A stretch of DNA of 64,000 bases from Shewanella sp. GD04112 (GCF_029835735.1 NZ_JAOEAL010000002.1:124001-188000), one strand, 5' to 3'. Counted from the stretch's first letter, positions 49,568 to 59,550 are shown. Numbers and translations: made by a program. The notes: generated by a model not told the origin, from the letters alone.

Positions 49568-52500
49568 ATGTTAACTATCTACTCTCTCGGTGACCTCGAT
49601 TTATTGATAAAGATGGCGCAATCGGCGGAATTGGCATTCAGTGATGGCGGCATTGCAAATAGCAATCTTATTGCGATTGGATTGGGTATTACCCTGCTAG
49701 TGTCTGCTTTCAAGCAAATTTTTGCCCCTGATAAATTTCATGTAAAGGAGTTTTTCATCGCCTTGTTCACTTACATGTTTTTGTTCACCCCGAAGGTGGA
49801 TTTTTACGTTGAGTCAGTCAGAACGGGCGAAGTGTCTCAGTCATTTACTTTGCCCTTTGGGATTGTGGCGCCAGCTGCATTAGCTACCATGATTGGTGGT
49901 GGTTTTGCTCAAGGGATGTCAGAAGCATATGCCAGTATAACACCTGATTATGACACCGAGCCCGGCACCAACATAGACCCTCTAAAAGCGTTACTTAAAG
50001 CCCGATTTGTCGGCACTTCTGAGGCAGATGCGAGTTATCGTTCTGTCGGTGAAAATTTGGGTGCGTACATTAAAAACTGTTATTTCGAAGACATTCGGAA
50101 CGGTAAAAATCCGACGGGACAGGCGGTACAGGAGGTAAATCACGACGAGAGTGTCACTGGGGCGTTTGACTTCACTAAATTAAAAGTCACCTCGGGAAGC
50201 TGGTATACGCCTTACTATGATGTTAACACCAAGTCATACACCAAAATTACCTGTACCGATGCTTATGCCAAGTTAGGCAATGATCTCTCTGACAGCAGTC
50301 CTTGGGCCGAAGAAATGAAGGGGAGAGCCGCCATAATGTATAACATGGCAGAAGAGTCTCAAGTTGAGAAAGTCTTCGAGTCCTTAACAGGGGATACTGC
50401 TAACCTCATAAATTTGTATCGAGCCAACTTTGTAAAAGCAATGATGGCCAAAGTTGGGGCTAGCTATGTAGAGTTAGACCCCTCTGAACGATTGGCGTTT
50501 CAGCAAGAATTTGATGCGATTCAACAGCGTCACTTAAGCCAAGCAGCTCAGTCTTCATTTTTCTTGGAAACTGCCCCTGCACTTATCACTTGGTTCGAGT
50601 GTTTTATTTTCCTCATTGCTCCGCTGCTTCCGGTTTTCCTGACCTTCGGCTCCAAAGGGATCATGATGGCCGGAAAGCTCTATTCATTTCTACTGGCTGT
50701 GAACTTTTGGCCGATTATCCAAGTCGGCGTCAACATGTATACCAACCACTATTTCAATAAGCTGATGTGTTCTCTGCCAGGGAATGATTCGAGCTCGGTT
50801 CAGAACTGCATGATTGCGCCTAGCATGAGAAATTGGAGTATCGATTCTCTGGGGGGAATGGATAGCGCCTACACCACACTTGAGACTTTTGTATCTCAAG
50901 CGGCAATCATTCAAACGATGGTGCCAGCGCTGGCTATGATGATTGTCTTCGGCGGTGTGCATACTATGATGGGGGCAACACAAAAAGCCCAAATGGGCGC
51001 TAACATGGATGCCAAGGGCGTATCACCACAGACGGTCAATAGCGATGGTAAAACCGTTTCGTCAGGTGGTTATAGTCAGACAATGACATCGAATGGTGAG
51101 TGGATGGAAAGCCGTCAGGGTGCAGGTAATATGTCTTCCATTAGCACCGGTGGTTCAACCTACAATGCTCAACATGTTGGTACTTCAGCCGTGGCCCAAG
51201 CGGAATCAGGTGTTTCATCTCTAACTTCATCTAAAACCGCAGCGCAACAAGATCTCGCTGCCGCGAATGAGAGATTACAGACCGCTATTGGTACTGGTAA
51301 CCTCTATCAAAATGCTGGTCAAGCAGGTTTGGGGTTTGAAGAAGCTCGCGGGTTTGATGTAAGTCAGCAACTCGGTACGAAGATGGGTGTTAGTGGTCAA
51401 CAGGCCCGTCAGCAGATAATTCAAACCTTATCACAAATGACTGAGCAAGAAGCAAATCAATTTGCTATTAAAGCTGGGTTTAATGTGGGGGCTGGTACTG
51501 GAGTTTCAACTAATCCGCTCACAGCATTAATGAAATCCTTGGGTGTTAACGCAGAAGCCGGTGCATCTTGGTCGCAGACGCAAACGAGCATGAAAACGCT
51601 GCTAGAGTCAGAAGGAGCCAACAAAACGTCAACTCTAAGTACAAGCCAGCAAGAAGACGTAGCAAGGGCGTATAGAGAAAGCGATTCGGCCACTAATCGT
51701 AAATCCTATAGCGATACTTCAACTGATACTTCGTCAGCAACTTATCAAGCAGCTAAGGCTCGAGATGAAGCATCTACCAGACAGCAAACTATCCAACAGC
51801 AATTACAGGAAGCAGAGTCTCGGTCTCGTGAAGTTCGTGACGGTGTAACATCATCGGGAGCGGCGGGTAGCAGTGCAAACATCAAGTTTGGTGAGATTAT
51901 TTCTTCTAGCAATCGTGATTTGCTGACAACAGCGAGCAACTTGGGCAAGATTGCACAGAATGCGGCAGATGGCGCAATGCGTGGCAAATATGGAAGTGAT
52001 TGGGATGCCGCTACTAACGGCGTGGATACGCTCGATTTCAAAAGCACAATGAGTGTTTTAGATGCTAAAGCCGCTGGGGCTGGGGCTGGTACAGCAGATG
52101 AAGCCAAGTTTAATGCGATGAAACAGGACTATGCCGCTAATCAGTCATTATATGACGTGGCACGAGACAAGCAGGCGTTACAGAGTATTGTGAATGATTC
52201 GCAGACGATGATGTCAGCTGATGGTAGGCCTATCCCCATTCAAGATATAGGTTCGATCGCTGACCGTGCCGTAGCCAAGTTGTCGGATACGATGGCTCGA
52301 ACTCAATCAGACCCGATTAAGGCTGACGCGGTTCGCAACCTTGCTACAGGTGCCGCTATTGAATATGCTGCGTTAAAAGGAACTGCCAATGGTAATGAGA
52401 CCGCTAGAATTGTTGGCGCTCAATTTACCGCTGTTGGTCAGGCGCAGATTAAAGACTACGATAAGCCAGCGTTAACTCCTGACCAACAGGCATTCAAATC

Positions 52501-55500
52501 TGATACACAGAATGGCATTAATGCAGCGGGTCAACGTATCAGCTCAGAGGGCGCCAAATTGGAACAAGAGGCGGCTCAAAGAGTGAAGGACAATAAAGCT
52601 TCTAAAGAGGACTACGTCAACCAAAATCTTCAGCCTCCAGCTAAATGGACGCCTGATCAGCAGCATAAACTTGATAAGTTGGACAAGAGTGTTGATGACC
52701 TTTGGAAACAAATGCAGCAAAGTGAGGCTGTGAGTGGGCCAGCAGGGGTAAACCGAATCATCGACACTGTAGCGCAAGAATTGAAGTCAGGGACTTATGG
52801 GGCAGTATCACCACAAGTTATTGACAGAGTAGCTGAAGTGATGAAAAACGCCAATAACTCACCCGCAGAGTTAGGTCGGATGCTGAATGATTTTACAGAT
52901 GCAAAATCTAATTATTTCAGTGGCGATCATGCAGCTCAAGTCGCCCCAGTTATCTCCGCAATGGCCAACACTGTTGATGGTTTATTAAGTAAGACCATCA
53001 ACAGCGATCAATTAAGCCCGAGTGAGAAACCTTACTTCCAGAATGCTCAACAGGCCTTTAGTGGTTTGAATGATGCCTATTCTGCTAAAGTAATTTCGGA
53101 TAGATCGTCAAGTGCGGGCAATGCTGCAGCACAAGTTATTTCATCTTTAGGTTCTAGTAAAGATCCTCAAACTCAACAGGCCGTGGCTCTGGCTTCGACT
53201 ATTGCAGCGGAAGGGACAAGTGCGAATCCACTGCCAAACGCGGAATTTAGTCGGTACTACAAGGAAAACAACCCGTCTAAGGAAGACGTGATAGGTATGA
53301 GGTTAGTCACGGATCGTGCTCAAGGCATCGTGACACAGGCAATGGGACAAGATGGATTATCTGAACCTGTAAAACAAAGGTTGGCCGAAACCCTACAAGG
53401 ATTGCAGGATTTTAATCAGAAATTAGGGGCATCACTCAACTCTGACGCACATGCAAGAAATAGCACAGGTTATGATCATGCAACAGCTTATGACGATGCA
53501 ACTAAAAATAGCCCGGCCATGAGTGGTCTAAGCTCAAGCGAAAGGATTCGAGCGATGGATGGTTTCAACCGGATAGGAGTGGGGGAAGGTTCAACTCAAT
53601 CTAGGATGGAGAACACCCTATTTAACGGTCAAGGTGCGAACATGCAACTTGAGTCCATTGCCAATAAGATGTCGCCAGAAGATAAAGCCGCAATTTTAGG
53701 ATCTCTTCCAGATTCGGTTAGGTCGAATGTAGAGCGTGGCATGGAATTAACTGCAAGCAACTCATCGCCATCAAGTGAAAAATTGCCCATAGGTGAGACA
53801 CAATTCCCATCAAGCCCAGTGGCATCAGCTCAAGGTGATGCGGTGAGCCAACATGGCGCAGCCCCCGCCTCTACGGCTCAAGGTGATGCGTTGAGCCAAC
53901 ATGGCGCAGCCCCCGCAACCACGGCTCAAGGTGATGCGGTGAGCCAGCAAGGCGCAGTTCCAGCAACTACGGCTCAGGGTGATGCGGTGAGCCAACAAGG
54001 CGCAGCCCCCGCCTCTACGGCTCAAGGTGATGCAGTGAGCCAACATGGCGCAGCCCCCGCAACTACGGCTCAAGGTGATGCGGTGAGCCAACAAGGCGCA
54101 GCCCCCGCAACCACGGCTCAGGGTGATGCGGTGAGCCAACAAGGCGCAGCCCCAGCCTCTACGGCTCAAGGTGACACGGTGAGCCTACATGGCGCAGCCC
54201 CCGCAACTACGGCTCAAGGTGATGCGGTGAGCCAACAAGGCGCAGCCCCCGCAACCACGGCTCAGGGTGATGCGGTGAGCCAACAAGGCGCAGCCCCCGC
54301 AACCACGGCTCAAGGTGATGCGGTGAGCCAACATGGCGCAGCCCCAGCCTCTACGGCTCAAGGTGATGCAGTGAGCCAACATGGCGCAGCCCCCGCAACC
54401 ACGGCTCAAGGTGATGCGGTGAGCCAACAAGGCGCAGCCCCCGCAACCACGGCTCAAGGTGATGCGGTGAGCCAACAAGGCGCAGCCCCCGCAACCACGG
54501 CTCAAGGTGATGCGGTGAGCCAACAAGGCGCAGCCCCCGCAACCACGGCTCAAGGTGATGCGGTGAGCCTACATGGCGCAGCCCCCGCAACCACGGCTCA
54601 GGGTGATGCGGTGAGCCAACAAGGCGCAGCCCCCGCAACCACGGCTCAAGGTGATGCGGTGAGCCAACATGGCGCAGCCCCAGCCTCTACGGCTCAAGGT
54701 GATGCGGTGAGCCAGCAAGGCGCAACCCCTGCGGCCACGGCTCAAGGTGAGACTGTGAGCCAGCAAGGCGCAGACCCAGCGGCCACGGCTCAGGGTGACA
54801 CTGTGAGCCAGCAAGGCGCAGCCCCAGCAACCATGGCTCAGGGTGACACGGTGAGCCAACAAGGCGCAGCCCCAGCAACCATGGCTCAGGGTGACACGGT
54901 GAGCCAACAAGGCGCAGCCCCCGCAACCACGGCTCAGGGTGATGCGGTGAGCCAACAAGGCGCAGCCCCCGCAACCACGGCTCAAGGTGATGCGGTGAGC
55001 CAACATGGCGCAGCCCCAGCCTCTACGGCTCAAGGTGATGCGGTGAGCCAGCAAGGCGCAACCCCTGCGGCCACGGCTCAAGGTGAGACTGTGAGCCAGC
55101 AAGGCGCAGACCCAGCGGCCACGGCTCAGGGTGAGACTGTGAGCCAGCAAGGCGCAGACCCAGCGGCCACGGCTCAGGGTGACACTGTGAGCCAGCAAGG
55201 CGCAGCCCCAGCAACCATGGCTCAGGGTGACACGGTGAGCCAACAAGGCGCAGCCCCCGCAACCACGGCTCAGGGTGATGCGGTGAGCCAACAAGGCGCA
55301 GCCCCCGCAACCACGGCTCAAGGTGATGCGGTGAGCCAACATGGCGCAGCCCCAGCCTCTACGGCTCAAGGTGATGCGGTGAGCCAGCAAGGCGCAACCC
55401 CTGCGGCCACGGCTCAAGGTGAGACTGTGAGCCAGCAAGGCGCAGACCCAGCGGCCACGGCTCAGGGTGAGACTGTGAGCCAGCAAGGCGCAGACCCAGC

Positions 55501-55978
55501 GGCCACGGCTCAGGGTGACACTGTGAGCCAGCAAGGCGCAGCCCCAGCAACCATGGCTCAGGGTGACACGGTGAGCCAACAAGGCGCAGCCCCAGCAACC
55601 ATGGCTCAGGGTGACACGGTGAGCCAACAAGGCGCAGCCCCAGCAGCCACGATTCAAGGTGATGCGGTAAACACCGCAAGTCCTGAAAGAAGTGAGCCAG
55701 AGGTTCGTTATGTTGAAACTCCGGCCGAAAATTCTACGCAATCGGGAAGTACCGTTGTAGAGAACAATCCTTACGCATTCGATGGTAATCAAGCTGGATT
55801 CAATTTCTCTGTAATGGGCGGATTCGGGAACAACGTCCAACCCTCAAACGTGAGTTATAACAGTGTTGATTTAGTGGGTGGTGGTGCGGCCAGCGGTCAC
55901 TCTGTCGCAGGTTCCAATAGCAGCGGTGGCCCTTCTATGGACACTTCCAATAGCAACGTACCAACGATGAAGCGTTGA
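49568..55978 (+). CDS. traG: TraG, mating-pair stabilization protein with a giant repeat domain
   Basis: This 2136-residue protein starts 3 bp after traH. The N-terminal TraG_N region (to about 480) has several membrane helices (IGLGITLLVSAFKQIF, ALITWFECFIFLIAPLLPVFLTFG, TMVPALAMMIVFGGV) and a periplasmic loop. A long periplasmic or cytoplasmic Gln/Ala/Ser-rich helical part follows to about 1400. Then come 38 tandem 16-residue repeats (about 1421-2028), and a Gly/Asn/Ser-rich tail. Typical TraG proteins are about 900-1200 residues, so this one is nearly doubled. TraG stabilises mating pairs and can mediate entry exclusion. The frame is open through the whole repeat block. Confidence 0.93.
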   Translation: MLTIYSLGDLDLLIKMAQSAELAFSDGGIANSNLIAIGLGITLLVSAFKQIFAPDKFHVKEFFIALFTYMFLFTPKVDFYVESVRTGEVSQSFTLPFGIVAPAALATMIGGGFAQGMSEAYASITPDYDTEPGTNIDPLKALLKARFVGTSEADASYRSVGENLGAYIKNCYFEDIRNGKNPTGQAVQEVNHDESVTGAFDFTKLKVTSGSWYTPYYDVNTKSYTKITCTDAYAKLGNDLSDSSPWAEEMKGRAAIMYNMAEESQVEKVFESLTGDTANLINLYRANFVKAMMAKVGASYVELDPSERLAFQQEFDAIQQRHLSQAAQSSFFLETAPALITWFECFIFLIAPLLPVFLTFGSKGIMMAGKLYSFLLAVNFWPIIQVGVNMYTNHYFNKLMCSLPGNDSSSVQNCMIAPSMRNWSIDSLGGMDSAYTTLETFVSQAAIIQTMVPALAMMIVFGGVHTMMGATQKAQMGANMDAKGVSPQTVNSDGKTVSSGGYSQTMTSNGEWMESRQGAGNMSSISTGGSTYNAQHVGTSAVAQAESGVSSLTSSKTAAQQDLAAANERLQTAIGTGNLYQNAGQAGLGFEEARGFDVSQQLGTKMGVSGQQARQQIIQTLSQMTEQEANQFAIKAGFNVGAGTGVSTNPLTALMKSLGVNAEAGASWSQTQTSMKTLLESEGANKTSTLSTSQQEDVARAYRESDSATNRKSYSDTSTDTSSATYQAAKARDEASTRQQTIQQQLQEAESRSREVRDGVTSSGAAGSSANIKFGEIISSSNRDLLTTASNLGKIAQNAADGAMRGKYGSDWDAATNGVDTLDFKSTMSVLDAKAAGAGAGTADEAKFNAMKQDYAANQSLYDVARDKQALQSIVNDSQTMMSADGRPIPIQDIGSIADRAVAKLSDTMARTQSDPIKADAVRNLATGAAIEYAALKGTANGNETARIVGAQFTAVGQAQIKDYDKPALTPDQQAFKSDTQNGINAAGQRISSEGAKLEQEAAQRVKDNKASKEDYVNQNLQPPAKWTPDQQHKLDKLDKSVDDLWKQMQQSEAVSGPAGVNRIIDTVAQELKSGTYGAVSPQVIDRVAEVMKNANNSPAELGRMLNDFTDAKSNYFSGDHAAQVAPVISAMANTVDGLLSKTINSDQLSPSEKPYFQNAQQAFSGLNDAYSAKVISDRSSSAGNAAAQVISSLGSSKDPQTQQAVALASTIAAEGTSANPLPNAEFSRYYKENNPSKEDVIGMRLVTDRAQGIVTQAMGQDGLSEPVKQRLAETLQGLQDFNQKLGASLNSDAHARNSTGYDHATAYDDATKNSPAMSGLSSSERIRAMDGFNRIGVGEGSTQSRMENTLFNGQGANMQLESIANKMSPEDKAAILGSLPDSVRSNVERGMELTASNSSPSSEKLPIGETQFPSSPVASAQGDAVSQHGAAPASTAQGDALSQHGAAPATTAQGDAVSQQGAVPATTAQGDAVSQQGAAPASTAQGDAVSQHGAAPATTAQGDAVSQQGAAPATTAQGDAVSQQGAAPASTAQGDTVSLHGAAPATTAQGDAVSQQGAAPATTAQGDAVSQQGAAPATTAQGDAVSQHGAAPASTAQGDAVSQHGAAPATTAQGDAVSQQGAAPATTAQGDAVSQQGAAPATTAQGDAVSQQGAAPATTAQGDAVSLHGAAPATTAQGDAVSQQGAAPATTAQGDAVSQHGAAPASTAQGDAVSQQGATPAATAQGETVSQQGADPAATAQGDTVSQQGAAPATMAQGDTVSQQGAAPATMAQGDTVSQQGAAPATTAQGDAVSQQGAAPATTAQGDAVSQHGAAPASTAQGDAVSQQGATPAATAQGETVSQQGADPAATAQGETVSQQGADPAATAQGDTVSQQGAAPATMAQGDTVSQQGAAPATTAQGDAVSQQGAAPATTAQGDAVSQHGAAPASTAQGDAVSQQGATPAATAQGETVSQQGADPAATAQGETVSQQGADPAATAQGDTVSQQGAAPATMAQGDTVSQQGAAPATMAQGDTVSQQGAAPAATIQGDAVNTASPERSEPEVRYVETPAENSTQSGSTVVENNPYAFDGNQAGFNFSVMGGFGNNVQPSNVSYNSVDLVGGGAASGHSVAGSNSSGGPSMDTSNSNVPTMKR
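53828..55651 (+). repeat. 38 tandem 48-bp repeats inside traG
   Basis: The unit is 48 bp, coding for A-Q-G-D-A-V-S-Q-Q-G-A-A-P-A-T-T with variants (H for Q, S-T or A-T endings, E-T for D-A, L). Thirty-eight complete units fill 1824 bp exactly, with no frameshift, followed by one partial unit. A higher-order pattern of seven units (336 bp) repeats from units 17, 24 and 31, so recent growth was by block duplication. The minus-strand long open frames here are by-products of the repeat. Confidence 0.97.
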
Positions 55979-55996
55979 TAGATTTTGGTTTGAAAT

Positions 55997-56023
55997 TCGG
56001 CGGTTTCAACCGCCGATTTTTTT
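55997..56023 (+). terminator. Intrinsic terminator after traG
   Basis: TCGGCGGTT and AACCGCCGA form a 9-bp stem with a tiny loop, followed by seven T, 18 bp after the traG stop. Confidence 0.92.
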
Positions 56024-56089
56024 GGGGAAATTTGCTGGATTTGATTAGTGGTGTAGCATGGATGGAAATGTAATGGTAAGGGAAAAATT

Positions 56090-56980
56090 TTGAAGATAAT
56101 TAGCCTATTAGTGGCAGCTTGGTTTAGCTCGGCCAGTATTGTCAATGCTGAAGAACTGACTGTTACAGAGTCCGCAACCGATTTATGGGGTGTGAGTTAT
56201 TTAAGTGGTAAACCAGTGGGCCGCAAAATGTCACTCAACAATTTCAAGGCAGAACTAATTGACCGAGCGGCGAGAAAAGCAATTTATTCCAAATTGAACC
56301 CTACAGCACAACAGGGCGTATTGATCAGGTCATCATCTAATGACGAATCGATATTACATGAGGTCGTTACTGCTAGTTCCTATATGTATTCTGTAAATCT
56401 TGTTGAATTTAGCTATAACGTGTTGTCTGCAGGTATTGAGATTAAAGCAGATATAACCGTTAGCATTCGTCCTTACGACGAGTCCGTGTTATTAAAACAG
56501 TTGGAAACGGATGTGCATCTATCTTCGCAGAATCGGCGCCACTGGACACCGATTGATGGACGCTATTTGAAAGAAAAAGAAGATAGAATTTATGGCACTC
56601 CTAATAGTTTGTTTGTGATCACCGGCAATCATGAGAACACGATGCCATCCGACTATCAGTTTGTGTCTACTGAAACCTTTTTGGAATATTGGGTTATGCG
56701 CTACAAAGTCATGCTCGCTGACGCTTACGGGCGCCGTGGGGTAAAGGGACCCACTTTAGGCACGGTAGATGATGTTAGCTCAAGGCCTGATATGGTATTT
56801 GAAGCCGTTCTGTCACATAAACCTCAACAGCAGATTAAATATCCTGACCAACAGATGATTAAAAGGATGGATGGCGCTTTTATCTCAGTCGGTAAAAAGG
56901 TCGTATCAGTCAACAATTTGAAAAATACGCAAGTACCCATCGGTATGAACGCTACGATTCAAGCGTTGCCGTCGAAGTAG
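56090..56980 (+). CDS. Exported protein of unknown function
   Basis: I do not recognise this 296-residue family. It has a clear signal peptide (KIISLLVAAWFSSASIVNA) and no further membrane segment, so it should be periplasmic or surface-bound. There are no cysteines in the mature part that I noticed. It starts with TTG, preceded by AAGGGA. It is followed 13 bp later by another exported gene and lies after the traG terminator, so it has its own promoter. A transfer-associated role is possible. Confidence 0.75.
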   Translation: MKIISLLVAAWFSSASIVNAEELTVTESATDLWGVSYLSGKPVGRKMSLNNFKAELIDRAARKAIYSKLNPTAQQGVLIRSSSNDESILHEVVTASSYMYSVNLVEFSYNVLSAGIEIKADITVSIRPYDESVLLKQLETDVHLSSQNRRHWTPIDGRYLKEKEDRIYGTPNSLFVITGNHENTMPSDYQFVSTETFLEYWVMRYKVMLADAYGRRGVKGPTLGTVDDVSSRPDMVFEAVLSHKPQQQIKYPDQQMIKRMDGAFISVGKKVVSVNNLKNTQVPIGMNATIQALPSK

Positions 56981-56993
56981 GGAAGGAGTTTAT

Positions 56994-57539
56994 ATGCAAA
57001 AAATTAGTGCCGCGCTGCTAATAATTACTATGTTGTTAACTAACACAGATGTCATTGCGGGTGAGTATGATTATCGTGGTAATGGTGTGTCCAGGTTAAT
57101 TGTTCATGGATTCGACGACGCCGATTCTCTTGCGCACACAGGAAGTATCAAATCGATTCAATATGCGCTTTACGATGCTTTGATGCAGTCAGGCCGCAAG
57201 ATTGAAAAGCCATGGGAAGTGGTGATGGTTTTGAATTTGTCCCCGTATGAAGTTACCGGGAGCGATTTAGCCTTTGAACAAGGAGTGATAGAAGGTCAGT
57301 CGGAGCCGATATTTAGAATTGTTGCGAGCAAATCAATTACAGTGAGAGGTGATGTGATTGATCGTGCTTATAAAAATGTTTTGAGGTTGGAGCAAAATCA
57401 GGAATTTCAAAAGGCTTTTGAACAGTATTCTAAAGCGATGAATCATAAAAATGCGGGAGAGATGTCAAGGATCTTTATGAGCTTTGAGGCGCTTGATAAG
57501 CTGGGGATTTATCTTGAACACACACTTTCAAGTTCTTGA
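56994..57539 (+). CDS. Exported protein of unknown function
   Basis: This 181-residue protein has a signal peptide (KISAALLIITMLLTNTDVIAG). The mature part begins EYDYRGNGVSRLIVHGFDDADS. It likely forms an operon with the preceding exported protein (13 bp gap, GGAAGGAG ribosome-binding site). There is no recognised domain. A convergent terminator hairpin follows. Confidence 0.75.
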   Translation: MQKISAALLIITMLLTNTDVIAGEYDYRGNGVSRLIVHGFDDADSLAHTGSIKSIQYALYDALMQSGRKIEKPWEVVMVLNLSPYEVTGSDLAFEQGVIEGQSEPIFRIVASKSITVRGDVIDRAYKNVLRLEQNQEFQKAFEQYSKAMNHKNAGEMSRIFMSFEALDKLGIYLEHTLSSS

Positions 57540-57590
57540 TATGCAGACATTTTCAAAATTGCTTTTCGAAGATTTTTGAAATTAAGATAT

Positions 57591-57620
57591 AAAAAAGCTG
57601 GGAATGTCCCAGCTTTTTTT
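57591..57620. terminator. Bidirectional terminator between convergent genes
   Basis: AAGCTGGGA and TCCCAGCTT form a 9-bp stem with a 3-nt loop, flanked by A-run and T-run. It can stop transcripts from both sides. Confidence 0.9.
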
Positions 57621-57627
57621 TAGCAAA

Positions 57628-58533
57628 TTAACCTTGAAGGAAGTTTGTCCAGCCTTTCCAAAGGTCTTTATAAACGCGATCTGGTGCAGACGGTATTTGA
57701 GTCGCTAGTTTGTTGCCACTGGCTTTCAATTCGCGATGTTTAGCTCTAAATTCCAACATACTGCTGCAATTCCACTTCTTAACTTCTTTACTAGCTTGGT
57801 TAAAAGTGACGTACTTTTGTCTTTTAGCAAGAAGGTCTTTGAACTTGACACCGAATAACATGGTCGGTGCTGCTGGCACAAAGTCAGGCAGTTGTTTATT
57901 TGCAGCCATTTCTAAAAATTGAGTTGAAGTGGTGATGTTGTTTTCTTTAAACCATCTTTTCACTTTCTCAAGAGTACCTTTTTGGTGGTAATCATAAGGT
58001 TCTTCATTTCCAAGGAAATGGTTCCAAGATTGCCACATACCTTTTCTTGTATAGAAAGAACGAGGATCAGAAGGAATGTTTTTAGGTTTTTCATTCTTCT
58101 GGTGATACTCCACCCATTCGGCCATTGTTTTAATGCCAGCTGCTTTGGCATATTCGGAAGATGTCTCATAACTAGCAAATACGCCGCCGCGACTATGAAT
58201 ATCATCTTCTTCCGATTGCGGTATTACAGGTGCGTTAGGGTTTAACACCCCCCAACCTTGCCATAATCCTCTGCGGCCATAGAATAATGATGGCGACACT
58301 GGTAGATATGGAGGGATTTCATTCGCCTCAACGTATCTAAGCCATTCCGCACGACTGGTAACTCCGAGATCTTTTATATACTCCACCCAATCTTCATAAG
58401 ATAAAAACTGCACCCCTTTCCGTGAGGTTATCATCTTCTCCGAAGCAACTTGCTCTGGTTTTTTGATGTTATCCTTGGGTACGTGCGTTAGTGGTGCAGT
58501 AACCGGAAATTTAAGTACGTTGTTGCTATTCAT
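57628..58533 (-). CDS. Protein made of integrase-type repeat units (INT_rpt-like)
   Basis: This 301-residue protein contains about four copies of a roughly 65-residue motif of the form sYEe..eY.k.lGi.s..EW..y.....P.nIPs.P...Y...gmW.gW..fLG (for example LSYEDWVEYIKDLGV and FASYETSSEYAKAAGI, IPSDPRSFYTRKGMWQSW). This resembles the phage-integrase repeat unit found in some recombinases, here without any catalytic domain. It may be a DNA-binding or assembly protein. ATG 58533 has a weak GAGAAAA upstream. Confidence 0.65.
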   Translation of the reverse strand: MNSNNVLKFPVTAPLTHVPKDNIKKPEQVASEKMITSRKGVQFLSYEDWVEYIKDLGVTSRAEWLRYVEANEIPPYLPVSPSLFYGRRGLWQGWGVLNPNAPVIPQSEEDDIHSRGGVFASYETSSEYAKAAGIKTMAEWVEYHQKNEKPKNIPSDPRSFYTRKGMWQSWNHFLGNEEPYDYHQKGTLEKVKRWFKENNITTSTQFLEMAANKQLPDFVPAAPTMLFGVKFKDLLAKRQKYVTFNQASKEVKKWNCSSMLEFRAKHRELKASGNKLATQIPSAPDRVYKDLWKGWTNFLQG

Positions 58534-58677
58534 GATGTTTTCTCGATTTTTTTGACGGCTTCGCGCTGGCTAGGCTCGTAAAATTCCTGAGAGGGTAGTT
58601 GTCTACTCAGTACGATTATCATCTATGAGTATGTGCGAAATCTCTCACAAACACAATTCAAATATTCTATAGGTTAA

Positions 58678-59550
58678 TTATTCCTTGTTAATCTTTGACA
58701 TGTAAATGTGTAATTCTGGAATGAGAAGATCCGTGTCAGGCGTTGCATCATTGCGTTTTGAACGTGGCTTAGCACCGTAATTGCTTTCTAAGTGTTTGAC
58801 ATTTATGTCGCAATCGGAGAATATGAAAAGAGGTGTTTGGCCGTTGTATTGCTGTTTTTCTTTACTACTACCAGCTTTCCAAATGTTGTAAATCGTTGTT
58901 GGTATTATGTTTCTTTTTATTCGAAAACTATGTGTTTTTTGGTTTTTTTGAAAAATTTCTAAATATTCATTTCCTTTTGAAAAATCCAGAATGTTGTTTT
59001 GCACTGCTTTTTGTATTCTTGTTGAAAAATCCTTTTCTTTCAAAACGCGCATTCCACTTCTCATGTACCACGAGACTGAAATGGTAGATTTTTCTTCGCA
59101 TTTTAAAACGTGGATTTTTCTTGTGAGCATAACGAGTGAGCACAAAGCATTTTGCCGGGCTAACGTAGCTCTTAACTTGTGTAGGTCATGCGTTGAAAGT
59201 AACGCTTGAATGTTATCTTTCGTAATATTTATTTTTTCAACCAGTTGATTTATATGGATATATTCTGAAAGAGGGAAAATGATAATACCTGGTGTTATTC
59301 TGGTTCTGCCGATTGAATCTTCAGAAAGCGTCATTTGAGTTAAGGAAGATGCTATCCACCCTCGCGCTTTGATGTCAGAAAATAGTTCTACTTTGAATTT
59401 ATCAAATGTTTGGGGTGAAGGAGTTATTTTATAAAAAAATGTCTGATTGCAAGCTGCATCAGGAAGATGACTGGCTAGTTCAATTAATTCAAGAGTCAGT
59501 TTGTTGTACAAAACATCAAAAGAGTTAATGTCGAATTCGGCGTTAGTCAC
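58678..59550 (-). CDS. tus: Tus-like replication terminator protein
   Basis: This 290-residue protein resembles the E. coli Ter-binding protein Tus over much of its length. Matching landmarks by eye are PGIIIFPLSEYIHINQLVEKIN (Tus: [21 protein letters not shown]), SFRIKRNIIPTTIYNIWKAG (Tus: LKIKRPVKVQPIARVWYKG), PLFIFSD and the ending TDLLIPELHIYMSK (Tus: LRLIIPRLHLYVAD). Tus blocks forks from one side only when bound at Ter. The start is GTG 59550 with GAGGTAG upstream. No Ter site was identified convincingly in the window. A mobile element coding for its own fork-arrest protein is unusual. Confidence 0.8.
   Translation of the reverse strand: MTNAEFDINSFDVLYNKLTLELIELASHLPDAACNQTFFYKITPSPQTFDKFKVELFSDIKARGWIASSLTQMTLSEDSIGRTRITPGIIIFPLSEYIHINQLVEKINITKDNIQALLSTHDLHKLRATLARQNALCSLVMLTRKIHVLKCEEKSTISVSWYMRSGMRVLKEKDFSTRIQKAVQNNILDFSKGNEYLEIFQKNQKTHSFRIKRNIIPTTIYNIWKAGSSKEKQQYNGQTPLFIFSDCDINVKHLESNYGAKPRSKRNDATPDTDLLIPELHIYMSKINKE

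Noticed and set aside
53828..55651. A CRISPR-like array
   Set aside because: Units are contiguous, in frame and coding, with no unique spacers. It is a protein tandem repeat.
53825..55840. Long minus-strand open frames (up to 423 codons) across the repeat block
   Set aside because: They are read opposite the traG repeats and consist only of the complementary repeat (CALLAHRITLSRG-type). They have no independent start signals; the plus-strand frame is clearly the real gene.
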